Source: Actinomadura craniellae
Lineage (GTDB): Bacteria; Actinomycetota; Actinomycetes; Streptosporangiales; Streptosporangiaceae
Length of the DNA: 64,000 nt
Direction: 5' to 3'
NCBI RefSeq assembly: GCF_003289645.1
Contig: NZ_QLYX01000012.1
Span: forward strand, 1 to 64,000
This document shows positions 26,557 to 35,157 of the stretch, in pieces; within the stretch, counting starts at the first letter, position 1; every line of letters begins with the position of its first letter. The position numbers and the translations under genes are program-made. Under the pieces are notes generated by a model, which was not told where the DNA came from, did no database searches, and saw only the letters and a program-made list of their open reading frames with translations.

Positions 26557-27561
26557 TCAACCGGAGGGGAGCGCCGGCCCCTCTCCCGCGCCGGTGCGCT
26601 CGATGGCCGCGGCGATCTCGTCCAGGTCCGCCCGGGTGAGCCGCAGCGCCGCGGCGGGCAGCCAGCCGTCGATCTGGTCAGGCCGGCGGGCACCGACGAT
26701 CGCGCCCGTCACACCGGTCCACGCCAGCGTCCACGCGACCGCCACCGCGGAGACCGGGACACCGTGCCGCTCCGCGACCGGCGGCAGCGCGGCGGCGAGC
26801 GCCAGGTTGGCGTCCAGCCCGGTGGTGAAGTCGGGGTGGCCCGAACGCCAGTCGTCGGGAGGCAGGGCCGCGGCGCGCTCCCGGGAGAACGCCCCGGTCA
26901 GCAGGCCCGACTGCATGGGCGAGTAGACGATGACGCCGGTGCCGTGCGCGGCGCACCACTCGATCTCGGCGGCCGCGGAGCGGTGGATCGCCGAGAACGG
27001 CGGCTGGAGCGAGTCGACGTGCCCGATCTTCTCGGCGGTCTCCAGCCGGGAGACGTCGTGGTTGGACAGCCCCGCCGCGCGGATCTTGCCTTCGGTCTTG
27101 AGGCCCAGCATCGTCCCCCAGTAGTCCTCCAGCGGCGTTCCGTCGTCGGGCGGCCAGTGCATCTGGTAGAGGTCGATGCGCTCGACGCCCAGGCGGCGCA
27201 GCGAGTCCTCCACCTCCCGCCGGATGCTCTCCGGCGCCCCGATCCGGCGGGGCTCGGCGGAGCGGTCGGCCGGGTCCCAGACCATGCCGCACTTGGTGAA
27301 CACGTAGGGCCGGTCGGCCTCGGGGACGCCCTGCAGCGCCCGCGCGACGACCTCCTCGGAGTGCCCGAGCCCGTACACCGCGGCCGTGTCGATCCAGTTG
27401 ACGCCGTGCTCCAGCGCGTACCGGATCGCCGCGATCGACTCCGTGTCGTCCTGCGTCCCCCAGCCGAAGGTCCAGCCGGCGCCGCCGATCGCCCAGGCGC
27501 CGAACCCCACCCGGGTGATGTCCATCTTGGTGGTACCGAGCGGCTGCGTTGGCAGTGTCAT
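26557..27561 (-). CDS. Aldo/keto reductase
   Basis: A 334-residue NADPH-dependent oxidoreductase of the aldo/keto reductase superfamily, TIM-barrel fold, cytoplasmic. Catalytic residues read as Asp in NWIDTAAVYG, Tyr in the same segment (VYGLGHSE), Lys in YVFTKCG and His in LYQMHWPP. The cofactor-binding end is TGAIVGARRPDQIDG. A G-rich ribosome site precedes the ATG at 27561. It is divergent from the elongation factor G gene over 258 bases. The physiological substrate cannot be predicted. It belongs to the group close to actinobacterial general-stress or L-glyceraldehyde-type reductases. Confidence 0.9.
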   Translation of the reverse strand: MTLPTQPLGTTKMDITRVGFGAWAIGGAGWTFGWGTQDDTESIAAIRYALEHGVNWIDTAAVYGLGHSEEVVARALQGVPEADRPYVFTKCGMVWDPADRSAEPRRIGAPESIRREVEDSLRRLGVERIDLYQMHWPPDDGTPLEDYWGTMLGLKTEGKIRAAGLSNHDVSRLETAEKIGHVDSLQPPFSAIHRSAAAEIEWCAAHGTGVIVYSPMQSGLLTGAFSRERAAALPPDDWRSGHPDFTTGLDANLALAAALPPVAERHGVPVSAVAVAWTLAWTGVTGAIVGARRPDQIDGWLPAAALRLTRADLDEIAAAIERTGAGEGPALPSG

Positions 27562-27819
27562 GACAGATCCCCCCTCAAGATCCCCCGGATCCCCTGAGGT
27601 CGCGTCCCCCTCTCTCGTTGGTGTGCTCGATCGGTCGCGGTGGAACCGCCTCAAATCATGAAAAGTCGAGGGTTCCCGAGTGCCCGGAAAACCCTTCGCA
27701 CCGTTCCGGGATGTCCGGTTACTGTCGCGATCACCGTAGAGAGATCGAGTTCGGGTGGCCGCCGGGTGCGGACCCGCGCCGGCCACCGCCGATCGAGAAC
27801 CGAAGGAGGATGATGCACG

Positions 27820-29931
27820 ATGGTCGCCACATTCCTGGACCTGACCCATGTCCGCAATATCGGGATCATTGCCCACATTGACGCAGGGAAGACGACGACC
27901 ACCGAGCGCATCCTGTTCTACACGGGGGTCTCGTACCGGATCGGCGAGGTCCACGACGGCGCCGCCACCATGGACTGGATGAAACAGGAGCGGGATCACG
28001 GCATCACCATCACCTCCGCCGCGACGACCTGCCACTGGGCGCTGGACGGCACCGAACACACCGTCAACATCATCGACACCCCGGGCCACGTCGACTTCAC
28101 CATCGAGGTGGAACGCTGCCTGCGCGTGCTCGACGGTGCCGTGACGGTGTTCGACGGCGTCGCCGGAGTCGAGCCGCAGTCGGAGACCGTCTGGCGGCAG
28201 GCCGACCGCTACGGCGTCCCGCGCATCTGTTTCGTGAACAAGCTCGACCGCGCCGGGGCCGACTTCCACCGCTGCGTCGACATGATCGTCGATCGGCTCG
28301 GGGCGGTGCCGCTGGTCGTGCAGCTTCCGCTGGGCGCCGAGGCCGGCTTCACCGGCGTCGTCGACCTGGTCGAGATGCGGGCGCTCGTCTGGCCCGCCGA
28401 CCACACGCGGTCCTACGACGCCGTCGGGATCCCGGCCTCGCACGCCGAGGCCGCCGCCCGGTGGCGCGGCCGGCTCGTCGACACGCTCGCCGAGCACGAC
28501 GAGGAGATCATGGAGCTGTACCTGGAGGGCACCGAGCCCGCCGCGGAACAGCTGCACGCCGCGATCCGCCGGGTCACGATCGCCTCCGGCGGGTCCACCG
28601 GCGTCACGATCACCCCGGTGCTCTGCGGCACCGCCTTCCGGAACAAGGGCGTGCAGCCGCTGCTGGACGCGGTCGTGCGCTACCTGCCGTCCCCGCTCGA
28701 CATCGGGGCCGTCGAGGGGATCGAGGGGCACGCCGCGGGGCGGGCCGTGCGGCGGGAGCCGTCCGACGCCGAACCGCTGTCCGCGCTGGCGTTCAAGGTC
28801 ATGAGCGACCGGCATCTCGGCAGGCTCACGTTCGTCCGGATCTATTCGGGCCGCCTGGAGTCCGGCACCGCGGTGCTGAACCCGATCAAGGGACGGAAGG
28901 AGCGGATCGGCAAGATCTACCGCATCCACGCGGACAAGCGCGAGGAGATCGGCTCGGCGGGCGCCGGCGACATCGTCGCCGTCATGGGCCTGAAGCAGAC
29001 CACCACCGGTGAGACGCTGTGCGACGAGCGGCACCCGGTGACCCTGGAGTCGATGGACTTCCCGGCCCCGGTCATCGAGGTCGCCATCGAGCCCAGGTCC
29101 AAGGGCGACCGGGAGAAACTGGCCGAGGCCATCGGGCGGCTGGCCGAGGAGGATCCGTCCTTCCAGGTGCACGCCGACGCCGAGACCGGCCAGACCGTCA
29201 TCGGCGGCATGGGCGAACTCCATCTGGAGATCCTCATCGACCGGATGAAGGAGGAGTTCCGGGTCGAGGCCGATGTCGGCCGGCCCCGGGTCGCCTACCG
29301 GGAGACCATCCGCCGGGCGGTCGAGAAGGTCGACCACACGCACAAGAAGCAGACGGGAGGCAAGGGGCAGTTCGCCCGGGTGCAGATCTCGGTCGAGCCG
29401 ATCGAGGGCGGCGAGGCCTCGTACGAGTTCGTGAACCGGGTCACCGGCGGCCGCATCCCGCGGGAGTTCATCCCCGCCGTGGACGCGGGCTGCCAGGAGG
29501 CGATGCAGTTCGGCGTCCTGGCCGGCTACGAGATGACGGGCGTGCGCGTCATCCTGCTCGACGGTGCCCACCACGAGTACGACTCGTCCGAGCTCGCGTT
29601 CAAGATCGCCGGTGCGCAGGCCTTCAAGGAGGCCGTGCGCCGGGCCTCGCCCGCGCTGCTCGAACCGGTGATGGCCGTGGAGGTCATCACCCCCGAGGAG
29701 TACCTGGGCGCGGTCGTCGGTGACGTCAACGCCCGCCGCGGCCAGGTCGGCGGCATGCGGGAGCGCTCCGGCGCCCGGGTCGTCGAGGCCCTGGTGCCCC
29801 TGTCGGAGATGTTCGGGTACGTGGGAGACCTCCGCAGCGCGACCTCGGGTCGCGCCGCCTACTCGATGCAGTTCGACTCCTACGCCGAAGTGCCGCGGAA
29901 CGTCGCCGAGCGGATCACGGCGGCCGGCTGA
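27820..29931 (+). CDS. Elongation factor G, solitary copy
   Basis: A 703-residue translational GTPase that drives ribosomal translocation. All G motifs are intact: G1 AHIDAGKT (residues 18-25), switch [11 protein letters not shown] (61-70), G3 DTPGH (86-90) and G4 NKLD (140-143). Domain IV keeps [10 protein letters not shown] and [11 protein letters not shown], and domain V keeps [20 protein letters not shown], so it should be functional. GAAGGAGG lies ten bases before the ATG. It is a lone gene, not in the usual rpsL-rpsG-fusA-tuf operon, and therefore probably a second EF-G. A role in resistance to a ribosome inhibitor is conceivable but nothing in the sequence proves it. Confidence 0.93.
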   Translation: MVATFLDLTHVRNIGIIAHIDAGKTTTTERILFYTGVSYRIGEVHDGAATMDWMKQERDHGITITSAATTCHWALDGTEHTVNIIDTPGHVDFTIEVERCLRVLDGAVTVFDGVAGVEPQSETVWRQADRYGVPRICFVNKLDRAGADFHRCVDMIVDRLGAVPLVVQLPLGAEAGFTGVVDLVEMRALVWPADHTRSYDAVGIPASHAEAAARWRGRLVDTLAEHDEEIMELYLEGTEPAAEQLHAAIRRVTIASGGSTGVTITPVLCGTAFRNKGVQPLLDAVVRYLPSPLDIGAVEGIEGHAAGRAVRREPSDAEPLSALAFKVMSDRHLGRLTFVRIYSGRLESGTAVLNPIKGRKERIGKIYRIHADKREEIGSAGAGDIVAVMGLKQTTTGETLCDERHPVTLESMDFPAPVIEVAIEPRSKGDREKLAEAIGRLAEEDPSFQVHADAETGQTVIGGMGELHLEILIDRMKEEFRVEADVGRPRVAYRETIRRAVEKVDHTHKKQTGGKGQFARVQISVEPIEGGEASYEFVNRVTGGRIPREFIPAVDAGCQEAMQFGVLAGYEMTGVRVILLDGAHHEYDSSELAFKIAGAQAFKEAVRRASPALLEPVMAVEVITPEEYLGAVVGDVNARRGQVGGMRERSGARVVEALVPLSEMFGYVGDLRSATSGRAAYSMQFDSYAEVPRNVAERITAAG

Positions 29932-29940
29932 ACGGAGTGC

Positions 29941-29974
29941 GGGGCCGCCCGGGTGCATGCACCCGGGCGGCCCC
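29941..29974. terminator. Perfect 34-base palindrome after the EF-G gene
   Basis: Seventeen-base arms (GGGGCCGCCCGGGTGCA and its exact complement) meet without a spacer, so the hairpin would close on the central bases. It lies nine bases after the EF-G stop and is the natural terminator of that gene. Confidence 0.8.
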
Positions 29975-30091
29975 GCGCGGTGCGCAACGGGTTGTACCTA
30001 CCTGATAATTCGCGCTTTTTGAATTGAATATTCGTCTGACGCATCCGGGACGGTACAGAGCGACAATCGCTGCACATTCCCGCCCCCCACA

Positions 30092-30107
30092 GGAAGGCCG
30101 GCCTTCC
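30092..30107 (+). promoter_or_regulatory. Palindrome covering the ribosome binding site of the cutinase gene
   Basis: GGAAGGCC (30092-30099) is followed directly by its complement GGCCTTCC (30100-30107), two bases before the ATG at 30110. The only purine-rich ribosome site (AGGAAGG) lies inside the left arm. A folded leader would hide it, which suggests control of translation, though the element could also be a protein site. Confidence 0.4.
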
Positions 30108-30109
30108 CG

Positions 30110-30988
30110 ATGCGCACACGTTCGAGACGTCCACGAAAATGGTTCATGGCGCTGCAGTCCGCAGCCGTCCTCACCCTCGGTCTGGTCGCCGCTCCGGCCG
30201 CCCACTCCGCCCAGAGCCCCTACGAGCGCGGACCCGCCCCCACCGAGACGAGCGTCCGGGCCTCGACCGGCCCGTTCCAGTACGCCCAGGTGAGCGTGCC
30301 GGGCGCCGGCTTCGGTTCGGGCACGATCTACTACCCGACCGACACCGGCCAGGGCACCTTCGGCGGTGTCGCGGTCTCACCGGGCTTCCTCTCGCCCGAA
30401 ATCCTCATCGCCTGGCTGGGGCCAAAACTGGCCTCGAACGGCTTCGTGGTCATCACCATTTCGACCAATAACCCAGGAGACCAGCCCGACAGCCGCGGCG
30501 AGCAGCTTCTGGCCGCGCTGAACTACCTGGCCACGCAGAGCCCGGCGGCCGTGCGCCAGCGGCTCGACCCCGGCCGGCTCTCGGTGATCGGGCACTCGAT
30601 GGGCGGCGGTGGCGCCCTGCGCGCGGCCGACAGCCGGCCCGACCTCCAGGCGGCCATCCCGCTGGGCGGCTGGCACACCAACAAGAACTGGTCGAACATC
30701 CGGGTCCCCACCATGGTCATCGGCGCCCAGAACGACTTCATCGCGCCCAACGACCAGCACTCCCAGCGGTTCTACACCAGCATCACCCAGGCCCCGGAGA
30801 AGGCCTACCTCCGGCCCGTGGGCACCGGACACGTCAACGTCGGCACGGGAACCCCGGTGGTCGGGAAGTTCGTCCTGTCCTGGCTGAAGCGCTTCGTCGA
30901 TGACGACACCCGCTACGACCAGTTCCTGTGCCCGACGCCCTCCGGCAGCGACCTCGTCGAGTACCACAGCACCTGCCCGCACACCTGA
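30110..30988 (+). CDS. Secreted cutinase / polyester hydrolase, PET-hydrolase type
   Basis: A 292-residue exported alpha/beta hydrolase that closely follows Thermobifida cutinases (TfCut2 type). The signal peptide ends near AHSA (residue 34), and the mature part begins YERGPAPTE as in those enzymes. The catalytic triad is S163 in GHSMGGGG, D209 in GAQNDFIAP and H241 in GTGHVNV. The substrate-clamp Trp is W188 in GGWHTNKNW, and the C-terminal disulfide is C274-C289. The oxyanion-loop aromatic residue, Tyr in TfCut2, is Phe93 here (SPGF), and that loop differs locally. It should cleave cutin, polyesters or triglycerides outside the cell. It stands alone, ended by a hairpin shared with the convergent gene. 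Confidence 0.93.
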   Translation: MRTRSRRPRKWFMALQSAAVLTLGLVAAPAAHSAQSPYERGPAPTETSVRASTGPFQYAQVSVPGAGFGSGTIYYPTDTGQGTFGGVAVSPGFLSPEILIAWLGPKLASNGFVVITISTNNPGDQPDSRGEQLLAALNYLATQSPAAVRQRLDPGRLSVIGHSMGGGGALRAADSRPDLQAAIPLGGWHTNKNWSNIRVPTMVIGAQNDFIAPNDQHSQRFYTSITQAPEKAYLRPVGTGHVNVGTGTPVVGKFVLSWLKRFVDDDTRYDQFLCPTPSGSDLVEYHSTCPHT

Positions 30989-31002
30989 TCCGCGCTCCCA
31001 CC

Positions 31003-31032
31003 GGTGGCGGCCGGCGCGAGGCGGCCGCCACC
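31003..31032. terminator. Bidirectional hairpin between convergent genes
   Basis: An 11-bp perfect stem (31003-31013 GGTGGCGGCCG with 31022-31032) and an 8-base loop, 14 bases after the cutinase stop and just before the end of the convergent aldo/keto reductase gene. Confidence 0.7.
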
Positions 31033-31035
31033 CGG

Positions 31036-32043
31036 TCAGCGGCCGGTGAGCCTCGCCCAGGATTCGCCGGCCACCCAGGGGTTCGTTTCGCACTCGGCGA
31101 GGAAGGCGCCCGGGAAACCCAGGTCGAACTCCGCCGCCGCCGCCAACTGCTCGGCCGTCTCCGCGGGCAGGGCGACGTCGACCGAGCCGAGGTTCTCGGT
31201 GAGCTGGGCGACGCTGCTCGCGCCGACGAGCGGGTGCACGGCGCTCGACCGGGTTCGCAGCCAGGCGAGCGCCACCTGGGCGGCGGGGACGCCCAGGTCG
31301 GCGGCGGCCTTCCGGACGGCGCGTGCGACGGCGTGGTCCCGGGGGGTGAGGGTGGCGGGGTCGGTCCGGGGGCCGGCGCCGCCGGGGTCGAGGAACTTTC
31401 CCGACAGGACGCCGCGGGCGAGCGGGGCCCAGGCGGCCACGCTCAGCCCGAGCGCCTCCGCCATCGGCAGCAACTCCCGCTCCACGTCGCGCTGGAGCAG
31501 GTTGTAGGGCACCTGGAGGCCCGCGAACGGGGTCCAGCCGTGCCACTCCGCCAGGGTGTTGGCGCGGCTGACCACCCAGGCGGGGGCGTCGGAGATGCCC
31601 ACGTACAGGATCTTCCCGGCGCGGACGGCGTCGTCCAGCGCGCGCATCGTCTCCTCGATCGGGGTGTGCCGGTCCCAGAAGTGCACCCAGTAGAGGTCGA
31701 TGTGGTCGGTGCGCAGCTGCCGCAGGCTCCGCTCCAGGGACAGGGTGAGGTTCTTGCGGTGGTTGCCGGCGGCGTTCGGGTCGCTCCGGTCACGGGAGAT
31801 CGAGTACTTCGTGGCGAGGACGAAGCGGTCGCGGCGGCCGTCCAGCAGCTCGCCGAGGATGCTCTCGCTGTCGCCGTACGCCGAGGCGGTGTCGATGACG
31901 TTGCCGCCGGCGTCGGCATAGGTGTCGATCATGGCGCGGTACTCCCGGACCGCGTCCGCGTTCTCCCGGTCGTGGAAGGTCATCGCGCCGAAGAACAGCT
32001 CGGACACGCGCAGCCCGGTCCGGCCCAGCAGTCGGTAACGCAC
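31036..32043 (-). CDS. Aldo/keto reductase
   Basis: A 335-residue aldo/keto reductase starting at a GTG (VRYRLLGRTGLRVSE) with a perfect AGGAGG six to seven bases upstream. Catalytic residues are Asp and Tyr in NVIDTASAYGDSES, Lys in VLATKYS and His in DLYWVHFWD. The cofactor loop is HPLVGASSVAQLTENL. It is divergent from an XRE-type regulator that may control it. It lies closer to YajO/PdxI-like and actinobacterial AKRs than to the other reductase in this window. The substrate is unknown. Confidence 0.9.
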   Translation of the reverse strand: MRYRLLGRTGLRVSELFFGAMTFHDRENADAVREYRAMIDTYADAGGNVIDTASAYGDSESILGELLDGRRDRFVLATKYSISRDRSDPNAAGNHRKNLTLSLERSLRQLRTDHIDLYWVHFWDRHTPIEETMRALDDAVRAGKILYVGISDAPAWVVSRANTLAEWHGWTPFAGLQVPYNLLQRDVERELLPMAEALGLSVAAWAPLARGVLSGKFLDPGGAGPRTDPATLTPRDHAVARAVRKAAADLGVPAAQVALAWLRTRSSAVHPLVGASSVAQLTENLGSVDVALPAETAEQLAAAAEFDLGFPGAFLAECETNPWVAGESWARLTGR

Positions 32044-32184
32044 GGGTCCTCCTAGCCTTCGGTGAAGGTGCTCATGGCAGCCGAGCCTGCCGGTCGGGGC
32101 AGCGCGGAGGGAGGCCGCGGTGAGACTGGTCCTCCCAGGGCCATGATCGCCGGAACCGGCTCCGTGGCGGGTAGGCTGCCCGGC

Positions 32185-33003
32185 ATGGCAGGCAGTGAGC
32201 TGGGGGCCTTCCTGCGTTCCCGGCGGGAGGCCGTCGCGCCCGCCGAGGCGGGGTTTCCGAACGGGTCGCGGCGCCGCACGCCCGGGCTGCGCCGGGCCGA
32301 GCTGGCCACGCTCGCCGGGGTCAGCGTGGAGTACCTCACCCGGCTGGAGCAGGGGCGCGACCGGCGCCCCTCGCCCGAGATCATCGGTGCGCTCGCCGAG
32401 GCGCTGAGCCTGTCCGCGGACGAGACGGTCCACATGCACCGCCTGGTCAAGTCGGGCGACGGCCGCTGCCAGTGGGCCGGGCCGCCGGCTCGCACGGTGC
32501 GCCCCACCGTGCGGGCGCTGCTCGACCGGCTCGAACCCGCCCCGGCGATCGTGGCCGACCGGCTGGGCGAGGTGCTCGCCTGGACGACCGGGTACGAGCG
32601 GCTCGCCGCCCCCGTCGGGCTGCTGGACGTCCGGCCGCCGCACCTCGCCCGGTTCGTGTTCACCGACGACCGGGCCCGGACCGTCTACCCCGACTGGGAG
32701 CGGGTCGCCGACGAGCGGGCGGCCGCGCTGCGGGCCGCGGCGGCGCTCGGCGACCCGTACGCCGCGGACCTCGCCAAGGAGTTGACGGCCGCGGCCGGCG
32801 CCTCGTTCGGTGACCGGTTCACCGCCCCGGGCGCCCTCCCCGGGTACACCGGCGTCGAGCGGTGGGCGCACCCGGTGGCGGGCGAGTTGCGGCTGGCCTA
32901 CGAGAGCCTCGAACTGCCCGACGCCGACGAGCAGCGCCTGGTCGTCTACCTCCCGGCCGACGACGCCGCATCGACCGCGCTCGACCACCTCACCGCGGGC
33001 TGA
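32185..33003 (+). CDS. XRE-family regulator with MmyB-like ligand domain
   Basis: A 272-residue transcription factor. The N-terminal helix-turn-helix contains RRRTPGLRRAELATLAGVSV and the recognition-helix part EYLTRLEQGRDRRPS. The C-terminal half (from about residue 105, RPTVRALLDRLEPAPAIVAD to RWAHPVAGELRLAYESLELP) is the PAS-like MmyB ligand-binding domain. This architecture is very common in actinomycetes, where the regulator controls an adjacent divergent oxidoreductase. The start at 32185 (MAGSELGAF) was chosen because the frame upstream is only a leader without domain content. Confidence 0.9.
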   Translation: MAGSELGAFLRSRREAVAPAEAGFPNGSRRRTPGLRRAELATLAGVSVEYLTRLEQGRDRRPSPEIIGALAEALSLSADETVHMHRLVKSGDGRCQWAGPPARTVRPTVRALLDRLEPAPAIVADRLGEVLAWTTGYERLAAPVGLLDVRPPHLARFVFTDDRARTVYPDWERVADERAAALRAAAALGDPYAADLAKELTAAAGASFGDRFTAPGALPGYTGVERWAHPVAGELRLAYESLELPDADEQRLVVYLPADDAASTALDHLTAG

Positions 33004-33120
33004 GCGCCGCCGGGAACCGGGCCGGCCACGGCGTGCCCGAAAGATTCTCACACCAATGGGTGTGGCTCGGTACCGTATTGTGCGCCGGCTGAATTATACA
33101 TTTCTTGTAGTTGCCGAGTT

Positions 33121-33139
33121 GACTGCGGATCGCGCAGTC
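33121..33139. promoter_or_regulatory. Inverted repeat in the rmlB upstream region
   Basis: GACTGCG (33121-33127) and its complement CGCAGTC (33133-33139) flank five bases, immediately after a TTGACT box. The surrounding 191-base gap is AT-richer than the genes on both sides. It probably holds the rmlB promoter, and this repeat may be a regulator site. Confidence 0.4.
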
Positions 33140-33194
33140 CGCAAGGGTGGAAAACACCTGACACCAGGATATGGACGGGCGGTGCGGATCGCTT

Positions 33195-34169
33195 ATGGTC
33201 ACGAGAATACTGGTCACCGGAGGAGCCGGTTTCATCGGCTCGCATTACGTGCGCTCGGTGCTCGAAGGGAAGCATGAAGAAGTGCGCGTGACCGTGCTGG
33301 ACAAACTGACCTACGCGGGTAATCCGAACAACCTGCGGGAGGTCCGCGACGATCGGCGGCTGACCTTCGTGCGCGGTGACATCTGCGACGCGCGCCTGGT
33401 CGACGGCCTGGTCCGGCGGGCCGACCAGGTGGTGCACTTCGCCGCCGAATCACATGTGGACCGCTCGCTGTTCGGCGCGGACACGTTCGTGCGCACCAAT
33501 GTGCTGGGCACCCAGACCCTGTTGAACGCGGCGCTGCGGCATGGCCTGGAACGGTTCGTGCACATTTCCACCGACGAGGTCTACGGGTCCATCACGGCGG
33601 GCTCCTGGACCGAGGACCACCCCGTGCAGCCGAATTCACCGTATGCGGCGTCCAAGGCGTCCAGCGACCTGGTCGCGTTGTCCTACCACCACACCCACGG
33701 TCTGGACGTGCGGGTGACCCGGTGCTGCAACAACTACGGGCCGCACCAGTTCCCGGAGAAGGTCATCCCGCTGTTCGTGACCAACCTGCTGGAGGGGCGG
33801 AAGGTGCCGCTGTACGGCGACGGCCGCAACGTCCGGGAGTGGCTGCACGTCGGCGACCACGTCCGGGGGGTGGAGCTGGTGCGCACCGGCGGCTCCCCGG
33901 GCGAGATCTACAACCTCGGCGGCGGCACCGAACTGACCAACCGCGAGCTGACCGGGATGCTGCTGGCGGCGTGCGGGGCGGGCCGGCACATGGTGGAGCA
34001 CGTGCCGGACCGGCTCGGGCACGACCTGAGGTACTCGACCGACTGGACGAAGGCGCGCGACGAGCTGGGCTACCGCCCGCGCACGGACTTCGCCGCCGGC
34101 CTCGGCGAGACGGTCGCCTGGTACCGGGAGCACCATGACTGGTGGGCTCCGCTCAAGCACGCCGGGTGA
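33195..34169 (+). CDS. rmlB: dTDP-glucose 4,6-dehydratase
   Basis: A 324-residue short-chain dehydrogenase/reductase-type enzyme that makes dTDP-4-keto-6-deoxyglucose, the branch point to deoxysugars. The NAD motif GGAGFIG lies at residues 9-15, the catalytic T126-D127-E128 in STDEVYG and Y150/K154 in SPYAASKA. The C-terminal part has RNVREWLHVGDH and LGYRPRTDF as in antibiotic-cluster homologues. A start at 33171 would add eight residues. It marks the left end of the recognisable biosynthetic cluster and supplies the 4-keto sugar for the aminotransferase and C-methyltransferase encoded 18 kb away on the other strand. Confidence 0.94.
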   Translation: MVTRILVTGGAGFIGSHYVRSVLEGKHEEVRVTVLDKLTYAGNPNNLREVRDDRRLTFVRGDICDARLVDGLVRRADQVVHFAAESHVDRSLFGADTFVRTNVLGTQTLLNAALRHGLERFVHISTDEVYGSITAGSWTEDHPVQPNSPYAASKASSDLVALSYHHTHGLDVRVTRCCNNYGPHQFPEKVIPLFVTNLLEGRKVPLYGDGRNVREWLHVGDHVRGVELVRTGGSPGEIYNLGGGTELTNRELTGMLLAACGAGRHMVEHVPDRLGHDLRYSTDWTKARDELGYRPRTDFAAGLGETVAWYREHHDWWAPLKHAG

Positions 34170-34296
34170 CGATTTACCGTTTTGTTGTAAGACAATATGA
34201 AATGGGTACCCCTGCCGGATGCCGAGCGGCCGCGTCCGCACCGCGGCCACTCGACATGAGCGCTCCGCGAAAAGAAGGCGACGAGGGGAGGCAGGG

Positions 34297-35112
34297 GTGC
34301 GATCGAACGGATCCGAGCCGAAACGGGGTGCCCCACACCGGACCGAAGAACCATTCACTCCGGTCATCGGATCAAATGGTTCACTCTTCAATCATTCGGC
34401 CGGCACCGAGGCCGTGGAACAGCCGATCCGGATCCTCGTGGTGGCGGACTGCTCCGCGGTCGCCTACCTGGTCGAGGACATGCGCTGGCACGGGTTCGAC
34501 GCGCACGCCGCCAAGTCCGGAACGGGAGCGATGGAGGAGTACGCCGACTACGACGTGCTCCTGCTGGACGTCGACCTTCCCGACCTCGACGGGCTGGCGG
34601 TCTGCCGGACGATCCGCGCCACCAGCGACATCCCGATCATCGGTTTCACCTCGCAGCCGTCCGAACTGGACCAGGTGCTGTGCCTGGAGGCCGGCTGTGA
34701 CGACTGCATCGAGAAGCCGTACCGCTCCCGGGAACTGGTCGCCCGGATCAACGCCGTCATGCGGCGGGTGCGGGTCACCGACGGCGAGCCCGGACGGCAG
34801 GACGGGCAGCGGCTCTCGCTGGGCCCGCTGTCGATCGACTCCGTCGCCCGCGAGGTCCGCCTGCACGACCGGCTGGTCGGCACCACCCGCAAGGAGTTCG
34901 ACCTGCTGCGCCTGCTGGCGGCCGAGCCCGAGAAGGTCTTCTCCCGCGAGGAGCTGATGACCGAGATCTGGGACCACCCCGCCGAGGCGGACGTGAGCCC
35001 GCAGGCCAGCCGAACCATCGACACGCACGTCAGCAGCCTGCGCGGCAAGCTGGGCGGGGGCGGCTGGATCACCACCGTCCGCGGCGTGGGGTTCCGCTTC
35101 GGCGGCCCGTGA
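34297..35112 (+). CDS. Atypical OmpR/JadR1-type response regulator, cluster-situated
   Basis: A 271-residue regulator with an N-terminal receiver domain and a C-terminal winged-helix DNA-binding domain (TTRKEFDLLRLLAAEPEKVF, TIDTHVSSLRGKL, VRGVGFRF). The phosphoacceptor Asp is present in LLLDVDLPDLDG and the Lys in EKPY, but the acidic pair that binds magnesium reads VVADC, so one of the two residues is Ala. Orphan regulators of this kind in antibiotic clusters (JadR1 type) often do not depend on phosphorylation. The start is uncertain: GTG at 34297 has GGGGAGG upstream, while the frame is open back to 34219. No kinase gene is near. Confidence 0.85.
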   Translation: MRSNGSEPKRGAPHRTEEPFTPVIGSNGSLFNHSAGTEAVEQPIRILVVADCSAVAYLVEDMRWHGFDAHAAKSGTGAMEEYADYDVLLLDVDLPDLDGLAVCRTIRATSDIPIIGFTSQPSELDQVLCLEAGCDDCIEKPYRSRELVARINAVMRRVRVTDGEPGRQDGQRLSLGPLSIDSVAREVRLHDRLVGTTRKEFDLLRLLAAEPEKVFSREELMTEIWDHPAEADVSPQASRTIDTHVSSLRGKLGGGGWITTVRGVGFRFGGP

Positions 35113-35154
35113 GCCGGTCGGGGCCGCCGCCCGGTCGGCGGCCCCGACCGGCTC
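35111..35154. terminator. Strong bidirectional hairpin
   Basis: A perfect 19-bp stem (35111-35129 with 35136-35154) and a six-base loop. It overlaps the stop codon of the response regulator gene and lies just before the end of the convergent FMN-protein gene, so it ends both the regulator transcript and the NRPS operon. Confidence 0.85.
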
Positions 35155-35157
35155 GGC

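Noticed and set aside
26557-29958. 1133-codon minus-strand frame across the EF-G gene
   Set aside because: Only its last part (26557-27561) is a real aldo/keto reductase; the rest is the antisense of EF-G, a common shadow at high GC.
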